DNA of 24,148 nt from a virus. The stretch lies in IMG/VR virus record IMGVR_UViG_3300025030_000411, positions 1-24,148 of that record; one strand, written 5' to 3'. The notes under the pieces are model-generated. The model was given only the letters and a program-made list of their open reading frames with translations, made no database searches and had not been told where the DNA came from. The translations under genes and the position numbers were made by a program. This document shows, piece by piece, positions 6,913-15,105 of this stretch; the stretch's first letter is position 1, and each line of letters starts with the position of its first letter.

Positions 6913-7295
6913 TGAAGACTTGGAAAGAATGGTTAGGCGAGTCTATGTCTGACACTCATATCATTAGAAATCCTAGTAAGAAACAATTTGAGGATTTAAT
7001 TAGTTCATCAAATATGAATATGATAAGAGGACTCTTGACTGATGATCAATTCTATATCTGGAAAAATTTAAATAAAGTTCATAATGATGTTGCTGATGAC
7101 ATTAAGCCTTATGGTTCTTTAAAGTCATTCATCAAACTAAATATTACTCAACATAAGAATATGAAACCTTACTATAGGATGCAAGTTGATAAGGTCTATG
7201 ATGGTAGAGTAATTCCTTATAGCTATGATAAGATTAAGGATAACAAACATATCAATAATATTTTCTCTAACGAATATGTTCAGAAGGATAATTAA
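6912..7295 (+). CDS. Tagged hypothetical protein, 127 aa, related to the 2050 gene
   Basis: Begins MKTWKEWLGE-S; Trp replaces Tyr at position 4, the only such case. The body holds NPSKKQFEDL, MIRGLLTDDQFYIW and VHNDVADD in the same order as NPSKSE, RLILDSEERKLY and LHDD in the protein at 2050, so the two are probable paralogues. The order and spacing look like a small phage family with unknown function. It is coupled to the upstream gene by a one-base overlap. Confidence 0.7.
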   Translation: MKTWKEWLGESMSDTHIIRNPSKKQFEDLISSSNMNMIRGLLTDDQFYIWKNLNKVHNDVADDIKPYGSLKSFIKLNITQHKNMKPYYRMQVDKVYDGRVIPYSYDKIKDNKHINNIFSNEYVQKDN

Positions 7296-7297
7296 AA

Positions 7298-7963
7298 ATG
7301 AAATCATATAAACAATGGTTGTTAGAAACATCATCTAATAGATTTGAAGATTATATAAAATCAAACACGATAACCTATTCTGGATTTGTTTTTCACGGCA
7401 CATATTTAAGAAATCTTTATGAAATTTTGTCCACATCTAGTATTCACGGAAACTCTCATGGAGAAATAAGAGATAGTGATACGTTTTCGACTTCTATAAA
7501 CGACAATATGATTAACAAGTTTTCTGACACTAACTCTGGATTAGCGTTTGAGGTTAATGAATTAAAAATCTTTGTTATTCCTGAATGGTTTTTAAAGTTT
7601 TACACCGACTCTAGTTTGGGTGAGGATGTTGACGAAACATTAGCGAAAGAAAATATAGAAAAATATAACATTCCGTTGGATAGATTTGGAGAGATAAAAG
7701 AAAATTATTTAGGAGATATTCTTCGGAAGCTAGGAATAAAAGCAGGATGTCATGAGTATATGAAAGACACAATCATTAGTAACAACTATGGGCACAACGA
7801 TGAATCAGAAATAATCATTTTTGATCCTGATTGGTTATTGAACAATATAGGAGAAATATATGTGAACGGAGAAACATTTGAAGATAAAGACGAAGCCATA
7901 AAATACATTGAGGATAATTTTGACTTAGAAGAATTAGAGTGGCAAGAAAAATATAGGGATTAA
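7298..7963 (+). CDS. Tagged ADP-ribosyltransferase-like protein, 221 aa
   Basis: Begins MKSYKQWLLE-T. Behind the tag there are three motifs in the order expected for the ADP-ribosyltransferase fold: FHGT (residues 32-35) followed by a helix LRNLYEIL, then FSTS (63-66), and ESEIIIF (169-175) as a possible E-x-E motif. T4 injects the ADP-ribosyltransferase Alt to modify host RNA polymerase, so a packaged enzyme of this fold has precedent. Overall similarity is weak, the residues are read by eye, and the first motif has His where Alt-type enzymes have Arg. Acidic C-terminus. The target is unknown. Confidence 0.5.
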   Translation: MKSYKQWLLETSSNRFEDYIKSNTITYSGFVFHGTYLRNLYEILSTSSIHGNSHGEIRDSDTFSTSINDNMINKFSDTNSGLAFEVNELKIFVIPEWFLKFYTDSSLGEDVDETLAKENIEKYNIPLDRFGEIKENYLGDILRKLGIKAGCHEYMKDTIISNNYGHNDESEIIIFDPDWLLNNIGEIYVNGETFEDKDEAIKYIEDNFDLEELEWQEKYRD

Positions 7964-7971
7964 GGACTGAT

Positions 7972-9357
7972 ATGAAATCATATAAGGAATGGCTAGAAGA
8001 AGCCTTAAAATTATCTCAGTATAGAGATCAATATAAAATATTCAAGAAACATTTTAATAAGAAATACGATGCTTGGTTTGGTGATGCTAAACGAATCTAC
8101 TTACCCTTAAACGGATTTGAATCTGACTCGACTTACCAATTAGTTAATAGTAAATTGAATAGTAAGGGTTATGAAATTTCCTCATGGAAAGATGGTATAG
8201 CTGTTAAGAAGGAGAGTAATCGAATTATTCGTATTGGTAAACTCTTAGCTGATGATGATTCTACCTTGAAGAAATTTAATGAAAGATTTAAGGGTAAGAA
8301 TGCTTCTGAGGAAAAAGAATATGAAATAGTGATTAGTCGTCACCTTTATGACTATGTCTCACAATCTACTGATCGTCAATGGTCTAGTTGTAAGAATTTA
8401 GTTGATGGTGAGAATAAATATTATATTCCTGCTGAGTTTGAAACTGACTGGATGATAGCTTATGTTATTGAGAAGGGTGAAGAGTATTTTAAAGATGTCC
8501 ATTCTAAAATAAGCAAAGAAGTGAGTGACGAAATATTCAACGCTATTAAAAAAACACAACACAGATCATCTGATGTAATTGGTCTTAGGGGAAAAATATT
8601 TGATAAAAAAGAATTTTATGACAACATAACCGATACAAGAATGAATATTATAAAATATTTGTCTGACGGTGTAGAAGAAGGTATAGAAGAATTTAAAGAA
8701 ATTATTGACAAATATGAAAAACATTTTACTGTCAAACAAGTTCCTAGCAAAGAAAAATTAAATGACCCTATTGCAAGATTATTAATTGTTCCTTATTTCA
8801 ATCCTAATAATCCTGAAGATATCTTTCTTTATGTTCCAGATAGACCTTATGGGAAGATGGTATCAGGATTCAGGGAAACCGTTCAGGCTTGGTTAGATAA
8901 GAAGCAAGGTAAGAAGACTGGAGTTTATTGCAGAACTAATTCAGGTTATGACGATAAGTATCCTGCTAAAATTAATAAGGATACTGGTGAAGAATTAATG
9001 CACGATAACCCTACCTTTAATCTCTTAACATTAGGTTACATTACTTTCTTTAAGAATGGTGAGCCTACTGATTATTCTCCTGATAATATGAAACGATTAG
9101 TGGCTAACAAAGATGATGCTTACCCCTTATCCTCCTTCATGGAAGAAGTTTATATTGATGAGGCTAGTTTAATTGAAGCTGCTATAGCTGGGGTTAATAC
9201 TCTCAAGAAATACTTCATCGATACCCTAGAAGCCTTAATTGATAATTGGGAGAATGAGAAAGAAGGAACAGAAAGAGATCGATATCTTAACTATTATAAG
9301 AAGCTCATTAGGATGATAAATAGTGGTACAATGGCAGTTAGATTCACACTGGAGTAA
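7972..9357 (+). CDS. Large tagged protein of unknown function, 461 aa
   Basis: Begins MKSYKEWLEE-A. A central block SRHLYDYVSQSTDRQWSSCKNL (split here as SRHLYDYVSQ, 122-131, and STDRQWSSCKNL, 132-143) and a later block NDPIARLLIVPYF look like two conserved parts of one domain. I recognise the pattern from large-phage hypothetical proteins but not a function. Between them, at about residues 172-262 (8485-8757), codon choice shifts (more AAA and ATA, less AAG), suggesting an insert. The C-terminal part contains SLIEAAIAGVNTLKKYF, a probable helix. Confidence 0.65.
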   Translation: MKSYKEWLEEALKLSQYRDQYKIFKKHFNKKYDAWFGDAKRIYLPLNGFESDSTYQLVNSKLNSKGYEISSWKDGIAVKKESNRIIRIGKLLADDDSTLKKFNERFKGKNASEEKEYEIVISRHLYDYVSQSTDRQWSSCKNLVDGENKYYIPAEFETDWMIAYVIEKGEEYFKDVHSKISKEVSDEIFNAIKKTQHRSSDVIGLRGKIFDKKEFYDNITDTRMNIIKYLSDGVEEGIEEFKEIIDKYEKHFTVKQVPSKEKLNDPIARLLIVPYFNPNNPEDIFLYVPDRPYGKMVSGFRETVQAWLDKKQGKKTGVYCRTNSGYDDKYPAKINKDTGEELMHDNPTFNLLTLGYITFFKNGEPTDYSPDNMKRLVANKDDAYPLSSFMEEVYIDEASLIEAAIAGVNTLKKYFIDTLEALIDNWENEKEGTERDRYLNYYKKLIRMINSGTMAVRFTLE

Positions 9358-9362
9358 CCTTA

Positions 9363-9668
9363 ATGTTAACTTATAAAGAATGGTTAAATGAGTCTGCGGA
9401 ATATCAAGGAAGAAAAGTTACCCTAGATAAACCTAGATCCTCAGATAATCCTAAGAAGAAATATATGGTTTATGTGAAGAATGATAAGGGTAATGTTGTT
9501 AAGGTTTATTTCGGTGATCCCGAAAGTACCATTAAGAGAAGTAATCCTGATAGAAGAAAAGCATTTAGGTCTAGACATTCCTGTGATGATGATAAACCTA
9601 ATAAATGGGAGCCTAGATATTGGGCTTGTAAATTTTGGGACAAGAAATCTATTAAGGATCTATTATGA
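9363..9668 (+). CDS. Tagged small basic protein, 101 aa
   Basis: Begins MLTYKEWLNE-S. The body is strongly basic, with FGDPESTIKRSNPDRRKAF, RSRHSCDDD and RYWACKFW. This pattern (FGDP...IKR..P.RR..FR.RH.C...RYW.C..W) recurs in proteins from very diverse phages. Its role is not established. The Cys and His residues could bind metal, and the charge suits a DNA-associated packaged protein. Its end overlaps the next gene by four bases (ATGA). Confidence 0.75.
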   Translation: MLTYKEWLNESAEYQGRKVTLDKPRSSDNPKKKYMVYVKNDKGNVVKVYFGDPESTIKRSNPDRRKAFRSRHSCDDDKPNKWEPRYWACKFWDKKSIKDLL

Positions 9669-10204
9669 AAACTTATAAGCAATGGTTAATTGAATCTTCA
9701 ACTAAACCTAATTGGTCGATTACTCCTTGGAGAGATGATGAAGGTTATCATGAACCCTTAGGGATGGTTCCACTTCAATCTAAAAGTGATGTTGAGTATA
9801 GAGGGTTGATAGGATTAATTACCCCTCGTAAGTTTCAATACCTTGCTGCTCAACCTACTGGTGGATTATCTAATGTTGAGGGACTTAAGGAAGAGATGTC
9901 AAAGGGAACTCCTATTGCTCCTCCTTGGCTAGATATTAAAATTGATGATGGTCGTTGTGTTGTTAGAGGACATGAGGGTAGAAATAGAGTTGAAGCGGCT
10001 AAACAGTTATATGGTAATGATCCTGTACCTATTATGCTTTATCTTTATATTGATGGAACTAAGGGAACATATAAAAACTTAGCACAATATATTGATCTAG
10101 TTGATGCTGGATTATTCTCAGAAAAATTGAATTATATATTGAGAAACCCTTCATTAAACTTGATATGGGTGATAAGGTTAGTGAGTATATTTAATGGGAG
10201 TTAA
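9665..10204 (+). CDS. Tagged ParB-like protein with probable C-terminal frameshift
   Basis: Begins MKTYKQWLIE-S. Residues 84-122 (IAPPWLDIKIDDGRCVV, RGHEGRNRVEAAKQLYG) match the ParB/Srx-like core, with the GHEGRNR motif at 102-108. Family members bind or cut DNA or act as nucleotide-dependent switches. The last 23 residues look unnatural. Shifting frame at the TATATAT run (10133-10139) gives the more protein-like ending EKPFIKLDMGDKVSEYI, with a stop at 10192-10194. A two-base TA gain in that run would explain this. The coordinates given follow the frame as read. Confidence 0.7.
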   Translation: MKTYKQWLIESSTKPNWSITPWRDDEGYHEPLGMVPLQSKSDVEYRGLIGLITPRKFQYLAAQPTGGLSNVEGLKEEMSKGTPIAPPWLDIKIDDGRCVVRGHEGRNRVEAAKQLYGNDPVPIMLYLYIDGTKGTYKNLAQYIDLVDAGLFSEKLNYILRNPSLNLIWVIRLVSIFNGS

Positions 10205-10221
10205 CAAAGGTTTATCGATTC

Positions 10222-11751
10222 ATGAAAAATAATATCTATTATAGAGGTAACAGCAATCTCAAAGGCGATAATGTAGATCTAGAATATACACCAGAACAAA
10301 TAGAAGAAGTAATTAAATGTAGGGAAGACGTAAAATATTTCATTAAAAAATATGTAAAAATTGTAACTCCAAACGGTTTACAGTTATTTGAACTTAGAAA
10401 CTATCAAGAAAATATTATAGATTTAATACATAATAACGGAAGGTGTGTCTATCTTTCGGGCCGTCAATCGGGAAAAACGGCCACAGCAGCAGCATACATA
10501 GCTCATTATATTATTTTCAATCAGTATAAGAACGTGGCTATTGTTGCCAACAAGGAGGAAACGGCTAAGGTCATTTTCGATAGAGTTCAGTTAATATATG
10601 AACATCTTCCTATCTGGCTTAAGGTTGGGGTAAGAGAGTGGAATAAGAAATCCTTAGAGTTAGATAATGGTTGTACTGTAGTTATAGGGTCGTCTTCATC
10701 AACATCAATTTCGGGTCGCAGCATCAATTTGCTGTACATTGATGAATGTGGACTCATCCCAAAGAAAATGGCCGAGAAATTTTTTGACTCTGTTCTTCCG
10801 GTTGTTTCAGCAGATCCAAACGCTAAGATTGTTATTTCCAGTACTCCTAAAGGATTAAATCATTTCTATAGGATATGGAAAGAGGCAGAAAGTGGAAGAT
10901 CTGGTTATAAACATTTAAAGGTTGAGTGGTGGGAAGTACCGGGGAGAGACGAAAAATTTAAAGAAAAGATAATAAGAGAAAAGGGTATTGAACATTGGGA
11001 ACAAGAATACGCTGTAGAATTTAAGGGGTCTGGTGGTTCCTTAATTGATAGTTACTCGTTAAAGGCTATGGTTGTTGAAACTCCTCTTGAGTCTAGGATG
11101 GAAAGTAAATTTGATATCCTAGAGTATCCTAAACCAGATAGGAAATATTTAATCTTTGTTGACACTGGAGAGGGAGTTGGATTAGATGAATCAACTTGTC
11201 AAGTCCTAGATATAACGACTAGGCCATACAAACAAGTGGCTGTGTATTATGATAACACAGTTAAGATAGAAAATTTTCATGTACCTATCTCCTTAATTGG
11301 AGAAATGTATAACACTGCCTTAGTTGTCATTGAAACTAATAATGGTGGATCTGAAGTTTGCAGAAATCTCAACTACGATGTGGAATATGAGCACCAATTC
11401 TTCAATGATGATTTTGGAGTTAAGACCACAAAGTTAACTAAACGTTTAGGATGTTCCCAATTAAAATATTTAGTGGAAAGTGGTCAATTAATTTTAACTC
11501 ATTGGAAGACCATAGAACAGTTAGGTGGGTTTGTTAGAAATGCTAGAGACTCTTATAGTAACGAAGATGGTGACGATTTAGTTATGCCATTAGTGAACTT
11601 TGCTTACTGGATAAATAATAAGGACTTCACGAATCTTTGGTTAGACGAAGAAAACCTAAGCAAAATATTAAATAAATCTCAGATAGATGATATCAACGAA
11701 AACTTAATTCCATGCTCACTCTTTTGTGACGATGGATTGGATGACGATTAA
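10222..11751 (+). CDS. Terminase large subunit
   Basis: 509 aa. The N-terminal ATPase shows Walker A SGRQSGKT (79-86), Walker B LLYIDE (170-175) and coupling motif SST (206-208). The C-terminal RNase H-like nuclease shows Asp314 in FVDTGEG, Glu371 in VVIETNNGG and Asp451/452 in EDGDDL. It translocates DNA into the prohead at the portal and cuts the concatemer. It is directly followed by sheath and tube genes, as T4 gene 17 is by 18 and 19. No small terminase subunit gene is recognisable in the window. Confidence 0.96.
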   Translation: MKNNIYYRGNSNLKGDNVDLEYTPEQIEEVIKCREDVKYFIKKYVKIVTPNGLQLFELRNYQENIIDLIHNNGRCVYLSGRQSGKTATAAAYIAHYIIFNQYKNVAIVANKEETAKVIFDRVQLIYEHLPIWLKVGVREWNKKSLELDNGCTVVIGSSSSTSISGRSINLLYIDECGLIPKKMAEKFFDSVLPVVSADPNAKIVISSTPKGLNHFYRIWKEAESGRSGYKHLKVEWWEVPGRDEKFKEKIIREKGIEHWEQEYAVEFKGSGGSLIDSYSLKAMVVETPLESRMESKFDILEYPKPDRKYLIFVDTGEGVGLDESTCQVLDITTRPYKQVAVYYDNTVKIENFHVPISLIGEMYNTALVVIETNNGGSEVCRNLNYDVEYEHQFFNDDFGVKTTKLTKRLGCSQLKYLVESGQLILTHWKTIEQLGGFVRNARDSYSNEDGDDLVMPLVNFAYWINNKDFTNLWLDEENLSKILNKSQIDDINENLIPCSLFCDDGLDDD

Positions 11752-11758
11752 CTTAAAA

Positions 11759-11766
11759 GATAAATA
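11759..11766 (+). promoter_or_regulatory. Candidate late promoter GATAAATA
   Basis: AGATAAATA, beginning 43 and ending 36 bases before the sheath start. It lies in the short gap between terminase and sheath, where a separate strong late promoter for an abundant structural protein would be expected. Confidence 0.6.
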
Positions 11767-11801
11767 ATAATAAACAATAGTTTAAGAATAAGGAGAACAA
11801 A

Positions 11802-13490
11802 ATGAAATTATCCGCTGGAGTTATTGTAAAAGAATCTGATCTTAGCACTAGTGTTCCACAATTAGCTAGTTCTGTAACTGCTATGGTGGGAGCATTTTCA
11901 CAAGGGCCATGTACTGAGAGAGTTCTAATTACCAATGTTAAATCCCTAGAGGAAGTCTATGGCAAGCCTGATGATACCAATTATATTGATTGGTTCACTG
12001 CTTATAATATTCTTCAGTACAATCAGCTTCTTTATATTAATAGAGCTGAAAACTCTACCATGCTCAATGCTGGTCTTGGTTTCACAACTGTCTCTACCTT
12101 AGCAACTGCTGCTAGTGTGAGTGATATTAGACTTAATGATACCGATGATTTTGATGCTACTGATATTAGTTTTAACACTGGAGAGAAACTTAGAATTCTT
12201 GCCAGATATCCCGGTGCTTATGGTAACTCAATTAAAGTTTCCACTTGTCCCTCAACTTCATTTACGACTGCTACTATCTATGGAACTACTAAATTCGTAG
12301 ACCTCTTTGATAAGGCTACTCTTGAGACTAATGATGTTGCTGTTGTTGTCCAGTATCCAGATCCAATTGATACTTCAACTTGGGCTATTGTTGAAACTCA
12401 TATTTGTTCAACGAGTCCTACCGCTAAGGATTATAATGGTCAGACAACTTGGATTGGTGAATACATTAATCGTAATTCAAGTTATATCTGTGCTTACACT
12501 GGTGATAGTTCCACCTTTGCCTTACCAGTCTCAAAAGAAGTTGCTCTAGTTGGTGGAACTTTAGGGACTTATACCAGTGCTGACTTTGATGAGGCTTATG
12601 ACATCTTTGCTAATCCTGAAGATTTTGATTTCAGTATTCTTGTTGACTGTCATAATACTACCTTGAATAGTGCTGCTAGTGTTGCTGCTCTTCAGAAAAG
12701 TGTTGTCGATAAAATGGTTGGTACTAGTAAACGTAATGACATTTTCTTTGTCCTTAGTCCTTATAGTGGTGATGTGGTTAAGAAGACTCCTAGTCAGGCT
12801 CAGGCAGCTCTTGAAACCTATGTTAAAACGACCCTGAATAAGCCTACAAGCTACGCAGCTCTTTATGGTAACTGGAAGTATCAGTATGACCGTTATAATG
12901 ATAAGTATCGCTGGCTTCCCCTTTCCGGTGATATAGCAGGTATCTTTGCTAGTAATGATGCTACTAGAGAATTATGGTTTGCTCCTGCTGGTTTAACGAG
13001 AGGTCAGATTAAAAATTGCATTAAACTTGCCTTTAATCCTGATAAGGGTGTTCGTGACATTCTCTATAAGAATAACATTAACCCTGTTGTGAGTTTCCCC
13101 GGTGAAGGTCATGTTGTCTTAGGTCAGAAAACTTTACTTACTGCCTCAAGTGCTTTCAGTAGAGTTGCGGTGAGACGCTTATTTAACTATATGGAAAAGG
13201 CTATTAGTATTGCTAGTCGTTATTTCCTCTTTGAAAAGAATAATACTTTCACACGTAGACAATGGATTAGTATTGTTGATCCCTTCTTAGCTGACATTAA
13301 GGCTAAGGAAGGTTTATTGGATTATGCAGTTTTATGTGATAGTTCTAATAATGGTTCGACTCAATTAGATAATAATCAGCTAGTGGCGAGTATCTTCGTG
13401 AAACCTGCTTCTGACATTGAAGAAATCGAATTAAATTTCATTAATACTAAGAATGGTGTGGACTTTAAAGAAATTACTAATAGAGCATAA
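11802..13490 (+). CDS. Tail sheath protein
   Basis: 562 aa, starting behind AAGGAGAACAAA. The N-terminus (SAGVIVKESDLS, with MVGAFSQGP after it), the middle and the C-terminal part (about 440-562: RRLFNYMEKAISIASRYFLFE, ending FVKPASDIEEIELNF) are typical of T4 gp18-like sheath proteins. Copies stack as rings around the tail tube and contract to drive the tube through the envelope. It is somewhat shorter than T4 gp18 (659 aa), probably in the protruding domains. It is followed 11 bases later by the tube gene and preceded by its own late promoter candidate. Confidence 0.93.
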   Translation: MKLSAGVIVKESDLSTSVPQLASSVTAMVGAFSQGPCTERVLITNVKSLEEVYGKPDDTNYIDWFTAYNILQYNQLLYINRAENSTMLNAGLGFTTVSTLATAASVSDIRLNDTDDFDATDISFNTGEKLRILARYPGAYGNSIKVSTCPSTSFTTATIYGTTKFVDLFDKATLETNDVAVVVQYPDPIDTSTWAIVETHICSTSPTAKDYNGQTTWIGEYINRNSSYICAYTGDSSTFALPVSKEVALVGGTLGTYTSADFDEAYDIFANPEDFDFSILVDCHNTTLNSAASVAALQKSVVDKMVGTSKRNDIFFVLSPYSGDVVKKTPSQAQAALETYVKTTLNKPTSYAALYGNWKYQYDRYNDKYRWLPLSGDIAGIFASNDATRELWFAPAGLTRGQIKNCIKLAFNPDKGVRDILYKNNINPVVSFPGEGHVVLGQKTLLTASSAFSRVAVRRLFNYMEKAISIASRYFLFEKNNTFTRRQWISIVDPFLADIKAKEGLLDYAVLCDSSNNGSTQLDNNQLVASIFVKPASDIEEIELNFINTKNGVDFKEITNRA

Positions 13491-13501
13491 GGAGTTATAA
13501 A

Positions 13502-14002
13502 ATGACTGGTATCGCAGATTTCGTAAGTAAATTTCAACATGGAGCTAGATCTAATCTCTTCCGATTAGACATCCCTGCTAAACTTAGTGCTGATACTAAG
13601 TTCTTTGTGAAAGCAGCTCAGATTCCCGGTAAGACGATTAATAAAATTGAGATGAAATATCTCAACAATATTATTCCTATTGCTGGAGAAACCGCAACCT
13701 TTCAGGATTGGTCAATTACTGTTGTGAATGATATTGATTATGGTATCAGAAAACAGCTTGAGGCGTGGATGGATTCGATTAAGTCTAACCTTGAAACTAA
13801 TGGTGCAACGAATCAGAATCAATATTACGCTGATGCTACTGTGACTCAGATTCTTCAGAATGGACAAGATAGTAATATTAGCTATACGATGAAATATTGT
13901 TTCCCTACTGATCTTGGGACTATTGATCTTTCCTTTGACAATCAAGATCAGGTTCAAGAATTTCAAGTGACCTTCGCGCTCGGCGGCTGGATAGCAAATT
14001 AA
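13502..14002 (+). CDS. Tail tube protein, T4 gp19-like
   Basis: 166 aa behind AAGGAGTTATAAA. The segments ADFVSKFQHGARSNLF (5-20), KAAQIPGKTI, YLNNIIPIAGE, FQDWSITVVND and SFDNQDQVQEFQVTF at the end match the T4 gp19 tube family. The protein forms the hexameric inner tube through which DNA and packaged proteins pass. Its place straight after the sheath supports this. A second paralogue of the same length lies at 22618. A terminator follows. Confidence 0.9.
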   Translation: MTGIADFVSKFQHGARSNLFRLDIPAKLSADTKFFVKAAQIPGKTINKIEMKYLNNIIPIAGETATFQDWSITVVNDIDYGIRKQLEAWMDSIKSNLETNGATNQNQYYADATVTQILQNGQDSNISYTMKYCFPTDLGTIDLSFDNQDQVQEFQVTFALGGWIAN

Positions 14003-14039
14003 TCTAGCGTTAGTAATACAGAATAATCTAGAAATGATA

Positions 14040-14078
14040 ATGCCTCACTACCAATTAAGGTTAGTGAGGCATTTCTCT
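14040..14078. terminator. Terminator after the tail tube gene
   Basis: Stem ATGCCTCACTA (14040-14050) / TAGTGAGGCAT (14062-14072) continued by CC/GG with a one-base bulge and an AATTAA loop, then TTTCTCTT. The left side is also T-rich when read leftward, so it can end both converging units. Confidence 0.8.
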
Positions 14079-14150
14079 TATCTCAGAATTATCCCTAAAT
14101 AAAACTAAGACATCCATAACCTGACGGAATAGGGCGATTAAAAGAGGGGA

Positions 14151-14189
14151 TAAAAGTTAATAATCTGCTAAACTCAACTTTTATTTTTT
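14151..14189 (+). terminator. Terminator-like hairpin in the non-coding gap
   Basis: TAAAAGTT (14151-14158) pairs with AACTTTTA (14176-14183), followed by six Ts. GGCGA (14133-14137) can pair with TCGCC (14189-14193) around it. No gene is seen between the previous terminator and this one, so it may end a short non-coding transcript or be a relic. Confidence 0.4.
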
Positions 14190-14245
14190 CGCCAAAGTGT
14201 GCATCACTGTCATAGGGATTAACAGGCTAGGCATGGCACCGCGAT

Positions 14246-14437
14246 TTACCAATGATCTGATTTGTAATCTGTTGGGCCTAAAGAAATCCCACTCCAATAT
14301 CCTTGAATTTTTAAATCCATAAGAGTTTCGTAACAGTCATCATTACAATAATATTTATCTCTCTTTATGATTCTTCCACAATATAAACACTTACGTTTAT
14401 AAAATAAGAATAAAAGGAAATCGTGTAATATAATTAA
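14246..14437 (-). pseudogene. Zinc-ribbon-like ORF without a usual start codon
   Basis: A 63-codon open frame directly downstream of the nuclease gene. It encodes CLYCG...YYCNDDCYETL, a convincing C-x2-C / C-x3-C metal site, and ends with GYWSGISLGPTDYKSDHW. There is no ATG, GTG or TTG before the metal site. An in-frame TAG lies at 14438-14440. AAAGGA stands six bases before an ATT codon at 14434-14432, overlapping the upstream stop, so initiation at ATT is conceivable. Otherwise the gene has lost its start. The only ATG is internal and would remove the Cys residues. Confidence 0.45.
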
Positions 14438-15105
14438 CTATCCTTTAAGAATACACGCATCTTTTTATCAACGACTTCTAATCTTAATTCAGGAATAACA
14501 CTTGTCCCGATAAATTTTCTTAGACAATTTTTAGCTGTAGCATCATTACTGTAATGATGTTCTGATTTTTTAATTAGATCAACGTATTCTATTCCAGCTT
14601 CCTTAGAGACAATATTAATCATGTTCAGAACTGTCTTCTTAAAGGGAGTGTAATATCCACAACCGCTTTGACTACCAGCCTTAGCCCAATGTTTCTGTTC
14701 TTCTACTAGTGCTAATCCTAAAGCTTTCCTGAATAATTTTGGAGCTTTCCTTTCATGAACTGTGGGCCAATGTCTAGATGGATTAATTATGTGTTGAGGA
14801 TCAACTGATAAAATCCCAATATTAAATCTATCACAAATCATATCACCAAAACTAGTACTAGAATTTCTAGGAACCGCCACTGAAACATAATGACACCATC
14901 GTTTCCAATTAAAGGCTTGTTCTAAGACAGGAAACCCTAAACTTAATTTACACTCAATAGCCCATTGAATTTTTCCTCTAGTAGCAACTATGTCACATCT
15001 TGCTCCACCATTATGAGAAACTTCTTGATAAACTTCCCATTGCCAGTCTTCAAGATATGATACAACTGCTTCAGCTAATTGAGCTTCAGTAATCTTAGGT
15101 TTCAT
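14434..15105 (-). CDS. PD-(D/E)XK nuclease-like protein, 223 aa
   Basis: Residues 7-80 carry the nuclease core: EAQLAEAVVSYLED then WEVYQEV (with Glu24), CDIVATRG (Asp38), WAIECKLS (Glu51-x-Lys53) and VLEQAFNWKRW (Gln63) with VSVAVP after it. This D...E-x-K arrangement matches the restriction-endonuclease-like superfamily, including MmcB- and VRR-NUC-type proteins. It may act in phage DNA metabolism, repair or host DNA breakdown. The C-terminal half is a helical region of unknown type. It is the last intact gene of a leftward run behind three-base spacing. Confidence 0.65.
   Translation of the reverse strand: MKPKITEAQLAEAVVSYLEDWQWEVYQEVSHNGGARCDIVATRGKIQWAIECKLSLGFPVLEQAFNWKRWCHYVSVAVPRNSSTSFGDMICDRFNIGILSVDPQHIINPSRHWPTVHERKAPKLFRKALGLALVEEQKHWAKAGSQSGCGYYTPFKKTVLNMINIVSKEAGIEYVDLIKKSEHHYSNDATAKNCLRKFIGTSVIPELRLEVVDKKMRVFLKDS

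Noticed and set aside
12307-12549. 80-codon rightward frame rich in Leu and Ile
   Set aside because: Shadow inside the tail sheath gene.
14213-14300. Plus-strand sequence with GGGATT...AATCCC ends resembling a tRNA acceptor stem
   Set aside because: No T-arm motif, no regular D- or anticodon stem, and it lies opposite a convincing zinc-ribbon reading frame.
14352-14359. GATAAATA on the minus strand
   Set aside because: It is inside the zinc-ribbon reading frame and no start codon follows at promoter distance.
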